A stretch of 64,000 nt of DNA from Paenibacillus donghaensis (GCF_002192415.1 NZ_CP021780.1:930001-994000), one strand, 5' to 3'; positions 9,231-17,702 are shown, counted from the first letter of the stretch. Numbers and translations are program-made. Notes: generated by a model not told the origin, from the letters alone.

Positions 9231-9809
9231 GTGAAGAACGGACTGTTTGCGGGAATCGGCAACCACAATATTATACCGGCAGTGCGCAAGGCGGAGGATC
9301 TGCAGAAGGCCTGTGACAGCGAATGGCCGATGATCTTTCTGTTGATCGGCGACCTGTTCACTGTGGAGCAATATGTGAGGCAGGGCCTAGAGGCCGGGAA
9401 GAAGGTCTTCCTGCATGTTGATTTCATCGGCGGGCTGGGCAGTGATCCACTGGTAGTCAAATATATTGCCGAGAAGATTGGCCCGACCGGCATTATCTCA
9501 ACCAAGAATCATATGGTCAAGCAAGCCAAGAAAAGCGGGCTTCAGGCGATCCAGCGCCTGTTCCTGATCGATACCTCGGCGCTGGAGCACGGCATAAATA
9601 ATGTGCGCCAGAATGAGCCGGATGCGCTTGAAGTGATGCCCGGGCTGATTCCCCGGGTGATTAGCGAGCTGCACAGCAGCACTTCCCGTCCCATCATTGC
9701 AGGTGGCCTGATCAAGGACCATCAGGAGATCCAGACCGCTCTGCAGGCGGGAGCAAGTGCGGTATCAATGGGCAATCCAGCGCTCTGGCATAGTTTTGCA
9801 CAAGCTTAA
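9231..9809 (+). CDS. glpP: Glycerol-3-phosphate-responsive antiterminator GlpP
   Basis: A 192-residue cytoplasmic RNA-binding regulator that, with glycerol-3-phosphate bound, prevents termination in leader transcripts of glycerol and glycerophosphodiester genes (known for Bacillus GlpP). Typical features are the N-terminal IIPAVRK segment, FLLIGDLF, FLHVDFIGGL, GIISTKNHMVKQAKK and the C-terminal PIIAGGLIKDHQEI with GASAVSMGNP. Length and motifs fit the whole family, a flattened barrel. The GTG start follows AAGGAGGG at seven bases. It lies between two genes whose leaders carry matching antiterminator candidates, so it probably controls its own neighbours. The following PhoP-box overlaps its stop codon. 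Confidence 0.95.
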   Translation: MKNGLFAGIGNHNIIPAVRKAEDLQKACDSEWPMIFLLIGDLFTVEQYVRQGLEAGKKVFLHVDFIGGLGSDPLVVKYIAEKIGPTGIISTKNHMVKQAKKSGLQAIQRLFLIDTSALEHGINNVRQNEPDALEVMPGLIPRVISELHSSTSRPIIAGGLIKDHQEIQTALQAGASAVSMGNPALWHSFAQA

Positions 9810-9848
9810 CCTGGCGTTAATATCAGGATAACACGGCTTGGTTATAGT
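9795..9848 (+). promoter_or_regulatory. PhoP-box promoter of the HAD phosphatase gene
   Basis: Four hexamers with 11-bp period: TTTGCA (9795-9800), TTAACC (9806-9811), TTAATA (9817-9822) and ATAACA (9828-9833). TATAGT (9843-9848) begins 20 bp after TTAATA, the spacing seen at the sister promoters. The box overlaps the end of glpP. Confidence 0.7.
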
Positions 9849-9888
9849 GAAGAAGTAAGCGTAAGGAAACACCATTCAATTTCATATC

Positions 9889-9980
9889 AAGGGTCGGAGA
9901 CGAAGAGAAAACCCTTATGCAGCACATGGAAACGGCTGATTCATTATGCCTGCTTTCCTGTGCTGGATATAGGGTTTTTT
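9889..9980 (+). promoter_or_regulatory. GlpP-type antiterminator/terminator leader 2
   Basis: AAGGGT (9889-9894) pairs with ACCCTT (9911-9916) around the 16-nt loop containing GGAGACGAAGAG. The competing terminator pairs AAAACCCT (9908-9915) with AGGGTTTT (9971-9978), has a CAGCACA/TGTGCTG inner stem, and ends in a T run. It is the same switch as at 3027-3123. Confidence 0.75.
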
Positions 9981-10012
9981 GGTTTGTTTCCATTAAGGAG
10001 GCTGCTTTCCCA

Positions 10013-10813
10013 TTGCAGGATGTGCTTGCGTATGAGACGTATTTTTTTGATTTGGACGGCACCATTTTTATTGGCGACCTCTTGCTGCCCGGAGTGCGGC
10101 AGACACTGCAGTATTTAAGGGAGCAGGGTAAACAAGTGTTGTTCCTGAGCAACACCACCATTCGGACCCGGGAGGAATGCCGGAATCGGTTAAGGCAGCT
10201 GGGGCTTGAAGCACATACGGATGAGGTGGTGACTGCCGCTTCGGTATCTGCCGTGTATTTCCGGGAAATGCCCGGCAGGCCTAAGGTGCTGGTGATCGGA
10301 GAACAGGCACTACAAGATGAAATGGCCGGCGGCCATACGGTGCTCACGGATGATCCTGTGGAGGCCACGCATGTGCTGGTCGGGATGGACCGCGAGTTCA
10401 CTTATGAGAAGCTGCACCGCGCGATGAAGGCTGTCCGGGCGGGCGCTCTCCTGATCGCCGCGAACCCTGATCCGAATTGTCCGGTAGTGGGCGACCTGAT
10501 TCCTGATACTTGGGCCATGGTCAAGGCCATTGAAGCAGCCAGCTGCGGCACGGTGCAGGAGATTATCGGCAAGCCATCCGCCTATTATGCAGAGAAGGTG
10601 CTGGAGCAGAGCGGAACGAAGCGCGAGAACTGCTTGATGGTCGGAGACCGGATGGATACGGATATCCGGTTTGGCCTGAGCCACGGCATCAGCACGGCAT
10701 TGGTACTGACCGGTGTGACCGCGAGAGAGGATCTGGAGCAATATTCGATCCGGCCGGATCATATCTGGACCTCGATGGCTGAGATGCTGCAAGGACTTTC
10801 ACCTCTAAGCTGA
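10013..10813 (+). CDS. HAD-IIA family phosphatase (NagD/AraL-like)
   Basis: A 266-residue haloacid-dehalogenase phosphatase of the NagD/AraL/p-nitrophenylphosphatase group. Motif I is FFDLDGTIFIG with the nucleophile Asp, motif II LFLSNTT, the motif III lysine sits in IIGKPS, and motif IV is MVGDRMDTDI; the C2 cap lies between II and III. The TTG start at 10013 sits 11 bases after AAGGAGG; the in-frame ATG 9917 is inside the terminator leader and is rejected. With a PhoP-like box and a GlpP-type leader in common with the phosphodiesterase, it probably dephosphorylates a glycerol phosphate or related ester. The substrate is inferred from regulation, not from the sequence. Confidence 0.88.
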   Translation: MQDVLAYETYFFDLDGTIFIGDLLLPGVRQTLQYLREQGKQVLFLSNTTIRTREECRNRLRQLGLEAHTDEVVTAASVSAVYFREMPGRPKVLVIGEQALQDEMAGGHTVLTDDPVEATHVLVGMDREFTYEKLHRAMKAVRAGALLIAANPDPNCPVVGDLIPDTWAMVKAIEAASCGTVQEIIGKPSAYYAEKVLEQSGTKRENCLMVGDRMDTDIRFGLSHGISTALVLTGVTAREDLEQYSIRPDHIWTSMAEMLQGLSPLS

Positions 10814-10815
10814 TT

Positions 10816-10869
10816 TTTACCGGGGATTAACAACAGGTTTACAGGGGAATATCAAATGTTTGCTAGAGT
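10816..10869 (+). promoter_or_regulatory. PhoP-box promoter of the ugp-like operon
   Basis: The best box of the set: TTTACC (10816-10821), TTAACA (10827-10832) and TTTACA (10838-10843), each 11 bp apart. TAGAGT (10864-10869) as the -10 starts 20 bp after the last hexamer. It begins only a few bases after the HAD gene's stop codon. Confidence 0.8.
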
Positions 10870-10944
10870 AAGAGGATCAGCTGTCCGCAGAGGGCTGCCG
10901 ATCTTCCTGCTACTTATGAATAGATATATGGAGGAGATTAAGAG

Positions 10945-12303
10945 ATGCGTAAAGTGAATGTGATGGTTATGACGGCTACATTGGGAATGTCAGTGCTGGC
11001 AGGCTGCGGCAGCAACACGAACACGAACAACAACAATAACGATACTGGCAATGGGAACAGCAACGCGGCTGGTGAAGCGGCTGCCGCTGCGGCGGACAAC
11101 GGAGCCAAGACGGAGCTGACCTACTATTATCCGATTGCTGTTGGAGGACCGCTGACGGCTACCATTGAAGCCATGACTGCAGACTTCATGAAGGAGAACC
11201 CGGATATTGTGGTTAAGCCGGTATACACCGGCAGCTATGCCGATACAGCGGTCAAAACACAGGCCGGAGTCCAGGCGAAACAGCCGCCTGATGTAGCGGT
11301 ATTGCAGTCCACCGAGCTGTTCAGCCTGCTGGATATGGATGCGATTATTCCGCTGGATGATTTCATCGCGCAGGAGGGCGGAGATACTTATCTATCCGAC
11401 TTCTATCCGGCTTTTATGGAGAATTCCCAGACAGAGGGCAAGACCTACAGTATTCCGTTCCAGCGCAGCACCATAGTTCTGTATTACAACAAGGATAGGT
11501 TCAAGGCTGCCGGACTGGACCCGGAGAAGCCGCCTGCAACCTGGGCAGAAATGCAGGAATACGCGGTCAAGCTGGCGGGTGACGGCAAGTGGGGACTGGA
11601 GATTCCGGTGACCGGCTACGCCTACTGGATGCTGCAGACCTTCGCGTTGCAGAACGGCAACAATCTGATGACTCCTGACGGCAAAAAAGTAATGTTCAAC
11701 ACCCCCGAGAATGTCGAGGGTCTACAGTATTGGGTCGATCTGGCCGCGAAGCACAAGGCTATGCCTGGCGGCGTAACCGATTGGAGCACCGTGCCTTCCG
11801 ACTTCCTGGAAGGGAAAACGGCGATGATGTACCATACCACCGGCAACCTGACCAATGTCAAGAAGAATGCCAGTTTTGATTTCGGCGTCAGCTTCCTGCC
11901 GGCACAGAAGCAATATGGCAGCCCTACCGGCGGCGGCAACTTCTATATTTTCAAGGATATCGACAAGAAGAAGCAGGAAGCGGCCTGGAAATTCGTTAAG
12001 TTCATGACCGAAACCGAACGTGCGGCACAGTGGAGCATGGATACCGGCTATGTAGCGGTGAAGAAGTCGGCGTATGAAACCGAACGGATGAAGGCCTATG
12101 CCGCTGAGTTCCCGGCTGCGCTGATCGCCCGTGACCAGCTGGAACATGCAGCTGCCGAATTGTCCACCCACAACAATGGCCGAATTGTCAAAATCCTCAG
12201 CGACTCCGTACAGGCCGCGCTGACCAATGAGCTGACACCGGCGGAAGCCCTGCAGAAAGCGCAGGATGAAGCGGACCAGGCCCTGGCTTCTTTTAATAAG
12301 TAA
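10945..12303 (+). CDS. Glycerol-3-phosphate-type ABC transporter lipoprotein (UgpB-like)
   Basis: A 452-residue extracellular solute-binding lipoprotein. The signal peptide ends in the lipobox LAGCGS, then an Asn-rich linker. The mature part opens LTYYYPIAVGGPL and has the EF-and-SYAD pattern (VKPVYTGSYADT), PPDVAVLQSTELF and a C-terminal AWKFVKFMTETERAAQW typical of family 1 binding proteins close to UgpB. It heads an operon with two permeases but no ATPase, so a shared ATPase must serve it, as MsmX does in Bacillus. The strong PhoP-like box upstream and the phosphodiesterase nearby favour glycerol-3-phosphate or glycerophosphodiesters as ligand. ATG 10945 follows GGAGGAG. Confidence 0.85.
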   Translation: MRKVNVMVMTATLGMSVLAGCGSNTNTNNNNNDTGNGNSNAAGEAAAAAADNGAKTELTYYYPIAVGGPLTATIEAMTADFMKENPDIVVKPVYTGSYADTAVKTQAGVQAKQPPDVAVLQSTELFSLLDMDAIIPLDDFIAQEGGDTYLSDFYPAFMENSQTEGKTYSIPFQRSTIVLYYNKDRFKAAGLDPEKPPATWAEMQEYAVKLAGDGKWGLEIPVTGYAYWMLQTFALQNGNNLMTPDGKKVMFNTPENVEGLQYWVDLAAKHKAMPGGVTDWSTVPSDFLEGKTAMMYHTTGNLTNVKKNASFDFGVSFLPAQKQYGSPTGGGNFYIFKDIDKKKQEAAWKFVKFMTETERAAQWSMDTGYVAVKKSAYETERMKAYAAEFPAALIARDQLEHAAAELSTHNNGRIVKILSDSVQAALTNELTPAEALQKAQDEADQALASFNK

Positions 12304-12304
12304 G

Positions 12305-13183
12305 ATGAAGGCCAGTCTGAGAAGAAATGGGTTCGCCTGGCTGCTGCTGCTGCCCTCGCTGTTGTTTCTGCTGCTGTTCACGTTCTATCCGATTCTGCTA
12401 ACGCTGCGGCTGAGCTTGTTCCAGGCAGACCTGTCCGCGCCGGAGCCGGTCTTCACCGGCCTCGACAATTACCGCACCATGTTTCAAGACGAGGTCTTTC
12501 ACAAGGTTATGAGCAACAATGTGCTGTTTGCGCTGGGGACGGTTCCACTCGGAATCGCCCTGGCGCTTCTAATGGCTGTGTTCGCCAACAAGGCGCTGCA
12601 CGGCAGAGGTTTTATGCGTTCGGCTTTCTTTTATCCGACGCTGATCCCGATGATCGCAGTAGCTAACATATGGCTGTTTATTTATACACCGGAGTATGGA
12701 TTTATGAGCAGGGTGCTGTCCTGGTTCGGCGTGAACGATATCAATTGGCTGGGCACACCGGGGCTGGTGATGTGGGCGATGATCCTGATGATCATCTGGA
12801 AGGAAGCGGGATTCTTTATGATTTTTTACCTCGCCGGTCTGCAAAATATCTCCAAAGAGTTGTATGAGGCCGCTCATGTCGATGGGGTGAGCCGGTTCAC
12901 GGTATTCCGCAGAATCACCTTCCCGCTACTGATGCCTACCACACTGTTCGTCAGTATTGTTGCGCTCACCAACGCCTACAAGCTGGTCGACCATCTGATG
13001 ATTATGACCCGGGGCGGTCCCAACAACTCCAGTAATCTGCTGCTCTATTACATCTACGAGACAGCGTTCAGCTTCTGGGATCAGGGGATGGCGTCCGCGT
13101 TGACGGTGGTTATGATTGCCGTGCTGCTGCTGATTGCGGCGGTACAGTTTTTTGGCCTGGATCGCAGAATCCACTATAACTAA
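12305..13183 (+). CDS. ABC transporter permease (UgpA-like)
   Basis: A 292-residue inner-membrane permease of the MalF/UgpA class with about six hydrophobic segments and the EAA loop AAHVDGVSRFTVFRRITFPL that docks the ATPase. ATG 12305 is one base after the lipoprotein stop, so translation is probably coupled; there is no clear ribosome site of its own. An in-frame ATG at 12266 inside the upstream gene is an alternative start. It works with the following permease and the UgpB-like protein. Confidence 0.88.
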   Translation: MKASLRRNGFAWLLLLPSLLFLLLFTFYPILLTLRLSLFQADLSAPEPVFTGLDNYRTMFQDEVFHKVMSNNVLFALGTVPLGIALALLMAVFANKALHGRGFMRSAFFYPTLIPMIAVANIWLFIYTPEYGFMSRVLSWFGVNDINWLGTPGLVMWAMILMIIWKEAGFFMIFYLAGLQNISKELYEAAHVDGVSRFTVFRRITFPLLMPTTLFVSIVALTNAYKLVDHLMIMTRGGPNNSSNLLLYYIYETAFSFWDQGMASALTVVMIAVLLLIAAVQFFGLDRRIHYN

Positions 13184-13216
13184 ATCCCGCATTGCTGCCG
13201 GAAGGAAGGCAATTCT

Positions 13217-14032
13217 ATGGTAACCAAATTCACACCCAAGCTGGGAAATATATTGATGCTGGCGCTGGCAGCCCTCTGGCTGGTTCCGCTGCTCTGGATG
13301 ACAGTCACGGCGTTCCGTCCCAGGCATGCGGCGCTGTCGGGTCTGTTCTCGCTGGACTTCACTTTAGCCAACTTTGCTACGGTCTGGTCGGCGGCGCCGT
13401 TTGCTACGTATTATTTCAACACGATTCTGATTGTGGTTTGCGTGTTTGCCGTGCAGATGCTGACGGCCAGCATGGCCGCTTTTGCTTTTGCCCGCGTAAC
13501 CTTTGCCGGCAGCAGCATCGTGTTCCTGCTGTTTCTGGTGCAGATAATGATTCCCGCCGATGTGCTGATCTTCCCCAACTACAACGTTCTGAAGCAGCTG
13601 TCACTGCTGGATACGAAGCTGGGCATTATGCTGCCTTTCCTGGCTTCGGCATTCGGAATCTTCCTGCTGCGCCAGGTGTTCAAGACGATTCCCGCCGAGC
13701 TGGAGGAGGCGGCGCTGATCGAAGGCTGCAGCAAATGGCAGGTGCTGTGGCGGATTTATTTTCCGCTGGCCCGGCCGACCTATGTGGCCTTTGCGCTCGT
13801 ATCGATTAGCTATCAGTGGAATAACTTTCTCTGGCCGCTGATCATCACCAATTCGGTGGAGAACCGGCCGCTTACGGTGGGGCTGTCGATTTTTGCCCAG
13901 TCATTCGAGATTGGGGTGCAGTGGACAGAGGTCAGCGCGGCTACGCTGCTGGTAATCACCCCGCTGCTGCTGATCTTCCTGGTGTTCCAGCGCCAGTTCA
14001 TCGAGAGCTTCATGCATTCCGGCATTAAATAG
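13217..14032 (+). CDS. ABC transporter permease (UgpE-like)
   Basis: A 271-residue permease of the MalG/UgpE class with six predicted membrane segments and the EAA loop EEAALIEGCSKWQVLWRIYF. It pairs with the UgpA-like subunit 33 bases upstream. ATG 13217 is preceded by GGAAGGAAGG. The C-terminus ends FQRQFIESFMHSGIK, close to other UgpE proteins. Substrate is inferred from the operon and its PhoP-like promoter. Confidence 0.88.
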   Translation: MVTKFTPKLGNILMLALAALWLVPLLWMTVTAFRPRHAALSGLFSLDFTLANFATVWSAAPFATYYFNTILIVVCVFAVQMLTASMAAFAFARVTFAGSSIVFLLFLVQIMIPADVLIFPNYNVLKQLSLLDTKLGIMLPFLASAFGIFLLRQVFKTIPAELEEAALIEGCSKWQVLWRIYFPLARPTYVAFALVSISYQWNNFLWPLIITNSVENRPLTVGLSIFAQSFEIGVQWTEVSAATLLVITPLLLIFLVFQRQFIESFMHSGIK

Positions 14033-14054
14033 AGCTGTCCAAGGAGGAGTTCGG

Positions 14055-14922
14055 ATGACGTCATTACAGAGCTGCGCGGTATCTACCTATGTCTACATCA
14101 ACCGTCCGCTGGTGGAGGCTATTGAATTACTGGCCGCTGCGGGCTGGAAGCATATTGAGATTATGTGCGAGGGCAGGCATGGCGAGCTGCTGGACTGGAC
14201 GGAAGTCCAGCTGGCTTCGCTGGCCCGCATGGGCCAGGCCCAGGGTATCCGCTGGAGCATCCATTCGCCGATCACCGGCTGCAATCCGGCAACGGCGGAT
14301 GAGCAGCAGCGGGCTGCGGCGGAAGCACTGCTGCTGGACACGCTGTGCGTTGCGGAAGCGCTGGGCTGCAGCTATGTGGTGCTGCATGCCGGGGAGCTGG
14401 ACACGGAAGGCGAGGCCACCGCCGGGCTGCGGGAAGCGGCCCAGGCGCGGGTTGTGCTGTTCCTCCAGCGGATATTGGCGGAGACCGCAGGCTCCGAGAC
14501 GGTTATCGCGCTGGAGAATGTCCCTCCGTACCCCGGCCTGCTGGGGACGGAGGTCACGGAGCTGCTGGAGCTGGCCTACGCGGGTGGCTTCCGCCCGCGT
14601 AGGCCTGGTGTTCGACAGCGGCCATGCTCTGATGGCAGGCAAGGACCGCTGCCTGCTTATGATGCAGCAGGCCATGTCCCGCCTGGTCGCGCTGCATCTC
14701 AGCGACAATGCCGGAGAACAGGATGAGCACCTGGGACTGGGCCAAGGCAAGGTGCCGCTGGAGTCGATGGTCGCCTGGCTGGCGGCAGGCGGCTTCTGCG
14801 GTGCCTGGGTGCTGGAGCTGCGGCATCCTGGGGATCTGCTGCCGTCCGCAGCCAAACTTCACCATTTGCGCCAGCAATACCAGGCCGTCTATGGCATTGA
14901 ACCTGTCCCGGGAATAGGGTAG
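14055..14922 (+). pseudogene. Sugar-phosphate isomerase/epimerase-type TIM barrel, frameshifted
   Basis: Xylose-isomerase-like TIM-barrel (AP-endonuclease-2 fold) protein of about 289 residues if the frame is restored. The first frame (from ATG 14055, after AAGGAGG) has YVYINRPLVEAI, HIEIMCEG, WSIHSPI, VVLHAGE and IALENVPPYPG; the second has GLVFDSGHAL, LHLSDNAGEQDEHLGLGQG and WVLELRHPGDL. These include the usual metal-ligand His, Glu and Asp positions, so the fold is complete apart from the +1 shift. The break lies in a perfect 11-bp inverted repeat (14574-14584 / 14594-14604), where one extra C in CCC would explain it. Either a real lesion or a hairpin-related sequencing error. It is the last gene of the ugp-like operon; its substrate is unknown. 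Confidence 0.75.
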
Positions 14923-14975
14923 ACTTGATAGAGGAATGTATGTTCCAATATCAATTAAAGCAGGTGTTACACATA

Positions 14976-15902
14976 ATGAGCACAGAAACCAAAGGCCGGG
15001 TAATGCTTGTAGACGGAATGGCGCTGCTGTTCCGGGCCTTCTATGCGACTTCCTATGGAGGATATATCCGCAAGACGAAGGCCGGATTACCGACGAATGC
15101 GGTTTATGGATTTTTGCAATATTTTTTCGATGCGGTCAGTACGTATGAACCGTCTCATGTCGTCTGCTGCTGGGATATGGGCAAAGGAACGTTTCGTACA
15201 GAGAAATACAGCGGGTATAAATCAAACCGGATCGAAGCTCCCCTGGAGCTGGTCCCGCAATTTGAACTGGTCAAAGAAGTTGTATCAGAGCTTGGGGTGC
15301 CTAATATCGGGCTTGTGGGGTATGAGGCAGACGATTGCATCGGTACATTGGCGTCCTGCTTCAGCGAGGAGTCCGAGGTATACATCCTGACCGGAGATCA
15401 TGATATGCTGCAGCTGGTGAATGAGCGGGTTAAGGTCGTTATTATGAAAAAAGGCCGCTCCAACTACAAGGTATACGATCCGGCCGTGCTGCTGGAGGAG
15501 AAGGGACTGACTGCGCCGCAGGTGATCGACCTCAAAGGGTTCATGGGCGATACCAGCGACAACTATCCAGGCGTGCGCGGAATCGGCGAGAAGACGGCGC
15601 TGAAGCTGCTGGCTGATCATGGCACCATAGACGGCGTTATCGCGAACCTGCATCTGCTGCCTAAGGGTGTCCGTGCCAAAATCGAGGCCGATCTCGACAT
15701 GCTGCATTTGTCCCGTGAGCTGGCGGAGATTCGTTGTGATGTGCCAGTCGTCTGCACCTTGGCGGACAGCCTGTGGCAGCTGCAGCGGGAGAACGCCGCC
15801 CGCAAATTCCACGAGCTGGAGTTCGGCAGCCTGATGCATCTGATTGCCGAAGCGGAGGAAGAGCTGGGCATCGTGCAGATCGAGCTGGGCGATTTGGGCT
15901 AG
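14976..15902 (+). CDS. 5'-3' exonuclease (PolA N-terminal domain type)
   Basis: A stand-alone 308-residue flap/5'-3' exonuclease like Bacillus YpcP, which can remove RNA primers or flaps. It shows MLVDGMALLFRAFYA, WDMGKGTFRTEKYSGYKSNR, GYEADDCIGTLA and the metal-binding GDHDMLQLV, then GFMGDTSDNYPGVRGIGEKTA (helix-hairpin-helix), the usual order for this family. ATG 14976 is chosen because the family begins just after it; an in-frame ATG at 14940 with an AGAGGA site is a good alternative. It follows the frameshifted TIM-barrel gene closely but is functionally unrelated. Confidence 0.9.
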   Translation: MSTETKGRVMLVDGMALLFRAFYATSYGGYIRKTKAGLPTNAVYGFLQYFFDAVSTYEPSHVVCCWDMGKGTFRTEKYSGYKSNRIEAPLELVPQFELVKEVVSELGVPNIGLVGYEADDCIGTLASCFSEESEVYILTGDHDMLQLVNERVKVVIMKKGRSNYKVYDPAVLLEEKGLTAPQVIDLKGFMGDTSDNYPGVRGIGEKTALKLLADHGTIDGVIANLHLLPKGVRAKIEADLDMLHLSRELAEIRCDVPVVCTLADSLWQLQRENAARKFHELEFGSLMHLIAEAEEELGIVQIELGDLG

Positions 15903-15988
15903 TAGTGTGTCTCCCAAGTTCTTTCCCTGTTCCCCAGTGTCCAGAAGCCCTGCCTGTGGACGAAGGGGCGGTAGGCAGAGCCGGAGAC

Positions 15989-16175
15989 AAATTCCTGCAA
16001 AAGTACAGGAATTCCCTCTCTTCTTCCTCTTACAGGCTTAATTCCTGTAAAAGTGCAGGTTTTCCGGCGATCGGGCCAGCAAAACAGCTTAGGAGACGAT
16101 ATATTCCTGCACTTTTGCAGGTTTAGCTTCTCTTAGACCGCTTTTGCACGAAAAAACTGTATGATTGCAGGAATT
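15989..16175 (+). repeat. ~185-bp repeat, copy 1 (four CCTG-N8-CAGG dyads)
   Basis: Contains CCTGCAAAAGTACAGG, CCTGTAAAAGTGCAGG, CCTGCACTTTTGCAGG and ACTGTATGATTGCAGG, then ends in AGGAAT. Copy 2 at 18323-18506 has the same order, spacing and orientation. No gene inside. The rest of the 15903-16487 gap holds a terminator, a REP-like hairpin half-site near 16289-16315, and the GH5 promoter. Confidence 0.85.
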
Positions 16176-16215
16176 GTACAGCCGTAGCTGAGTCGATAAA
16201 GCAATCCATATGAAG

Positions 16216-16258
16216 ACATCCCGTAAGCAGGCTTCCTTAGCCTCAGGGATGTTTTTTT
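16216..16258 (+). terminator. Intrinsic terminator
   Basis: ACATCCC (16216-16222) pairs with GGGATGT (16246-16252), followed by seven T. It lies downstream of the exonuclease gene and repeat copy 1. Confidence 0.7.
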
Positions 16259-16370
16259 GAGCTATTCCTGTTTTTAATGCATAGGCTGTGGAGAGGACGG
16301 CGCAGCCGTTTCTACTTGCCCGTTCGCTTGCACTAGTTAAAATTTTGTTATCGCAGAATGAATTTATCAT

Positions 16371-16398
16371 TTGTTAACACGTAGTGACAGACTATAAT
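16371..16398 (+). promoter_or_regulatory. SigA-type promoter of the GH5 gene
   Basis: TTGTTA (16371-16376), 16-bp spacer, TATAAT (16393-16398), with the gene starting 90 bases further on. Confidence 0.6.
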
Positions 16399-16452
16399 GC
16401 AAGGTAACCTGATAGCTGTTCATGGGGGGAGAGGCGGAAGAGAGAAGAAATG

Positions 16453-16466
16453 TGGAAGCGCTTAAA
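16453..16466 (+). promoter_or_regulatory. Candidate cre (CcpA) site
   Basis: TGGAAGCGCTTAAA matches the TGWAARCGYTWNCW consensus at 12 of 14 positions. It lies between the promoter and ribosome site of the glucanase gene, where CcpA would act as a roadblock under glucose. Confidence 0.5.
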
Positions 16467-16487
16467 TAGAATGGGGAGGCGGACGGA

Positions 16488-17681
16488 TTGAAATTCTTCA
16501 GAATGAAACTGCTGCAGACGGCATTCCTAGCTATTCTGCTGGGTCTGGTGCTTCCGGGCTGTTCCGGCACAGGAAATGATAGCGGCAGCGGGAATAAAAT
16601 CAATGACAAAGGCGGGGAAAACATGGAGGCAGAGGCGAAAGAGGATGTGTATGAACAGGCCCGGGCACTGGGGCGGGGCGTGAATCTGGGCAATGCGCTG
16701 GATGCTCCATTCGAAGGAGAATGGGATATGGTGATCCAGGAGGAATATTTCGGGCTAATTCGTGAAAAAGGCTTCCAGAGCGTGCGTGTACCGATCCGCT
16801 ACTCGAACAAAACGCAGGCAGAAGCCCCCTACACCATCGATGAGGCTTTTATGGAGCGGGTCGATTGGGTGGTGGAGCAGAGTCTGGAGGAGGGACTGAA
16901 GGTCATCGTCGACCTGCATCATTTCGATGAGATGCTAAGCGACCCGGCAGGCAATAAGGACCGCCTGCTGGCGATTTGGGATCAGGTGTCCCACAGATAC
17001 AGCGATCAGCCGAAGCAGGTGTATTATGAGGTGCTCAATGAGCCGAACACGGCAATTACCCCGGTGCTGTGGAACGAATATCTGATCGAAGCCATTGCAG
17101 TGATCCGTAGCAATGATCCCGGGCGGACCCTGATCGTCGGCGGAGGCGAGTGGAACAGCATCGACGGCCTGTATAAGCTGGAGCTGCCGGAGGATGACCG
17201 CAACATTATAGCGACCTTCCATTACTACAGCCCGATTCTGGTCACGCATCAAGGCGCGGAATGGATGACAGCCGAGTATGGAACGACCGGCCTTACCTGG
17301 CCTGGTCCGCCTGCCGAGCCGGTAGCTCCGGTAACCGCGGCACAGGAGGTCGATTGGGTTAGCGGCTTCTTCAACGATTATAATACGAAACCCGCTGCGG
17401 ACAACCCGGCCGGAATGGCGGCCTTGATTCGTGATCTGGAACGGGCGGCGCAGTGGGGCAAAGACCATGACAGGCCGCTCTTCCTGGGAGAATTCGGGGT
17501 ATACAGCACAGCAGATACCGTTTCGCGCATTGCCTGGACGAAGGCGGTACGGTCGGAAGCGGAGCGTCTTGACATGTCATGGTCCTATTGGGAATTCGGG
17601 GCATCGTTTGGGCTGTATGATCGCACGGCAGGGCTATGGAGAGAGGAATTGGTTGAGGCGCTTTTACCGGGTGGAGAATAG
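16488..17681 (+). CDS. GH5 family glycoside hydrolase (endoglucanase-type lipoprotein)
   Basis: A 397-residue surface lipoprotein (lipobox VLPGCS) with a glycoside hydrolase family 5 barrel, which cleaves beta-1,4-linked glucans or mannans by a retaining mechanism. The N-terminal GRGVNLGNALDAP, VRVPIRYSN, VIVDLHHFDE, YYEVLNEPN (acid/base Glu185) and LFLGEFGVYS (nucleophile Glu335) are all present and in the family's order, so it should be active. TTG 16488 follows GGGGAGG; ATG 16503 in the same frame is possible. Regulation by a cre-like site is suggested. The next gene is a truncated CBM22 protein, so this may be the remains of a larger cellulose/xylan locus. Exact substrate is uncertain. 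Confidence 0.92.
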   Translation: MKFFRMKLLQTAFLAILLGLVLPGCSGTGNDSGSGNKINDKGGENMEAEAKEDVYEQARALGRGVNLGNALDAPFEGEWDMVIQEEYFGLIREKGFQSVRVPIRYSNKTQAEAPYTIDEAFMERVDWVVEQSLEEGLKVIVDLHHFDEMLSDPAGNKDRLLAIWDQVSHRYSDQPKQVYYEVLNEPNTAITPVLWNEYLIEAIAVIRSNDPGRTLIVGGGEWNSIDGLYKLELPEDDRNIIATFHYYSPILVTHQGAEWMTAEYGTTGLTWPGPPAEPVAPVTAAQEVDWVSGFFNDYNTKPAADNPAGMAALIRDLERAAQWGKDHDRPLFLGEFGVYSTADTVSRIAWTKAVRSEAERLDMSWSYWEFGASFGLYDRTAGLWREELVEALLPGGE

Positions 17682-17702
17682 AGGTTACGAAGGATAATAA
17701 CG

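Noticed and set aside
9917..10012. ATG 9917 as start of the HAD phosphatase
   Set aside because: Also inside the leader terminator; the protein family begins after TTG 10013, which has AAGGAGG.
16371..16398. PhoP-box before the GH5 gene (TTAACA near 16374)
   Set aside because: Only one hexamer fits; no 11-bp repetition. The sequence is better read as a SigA promoter.
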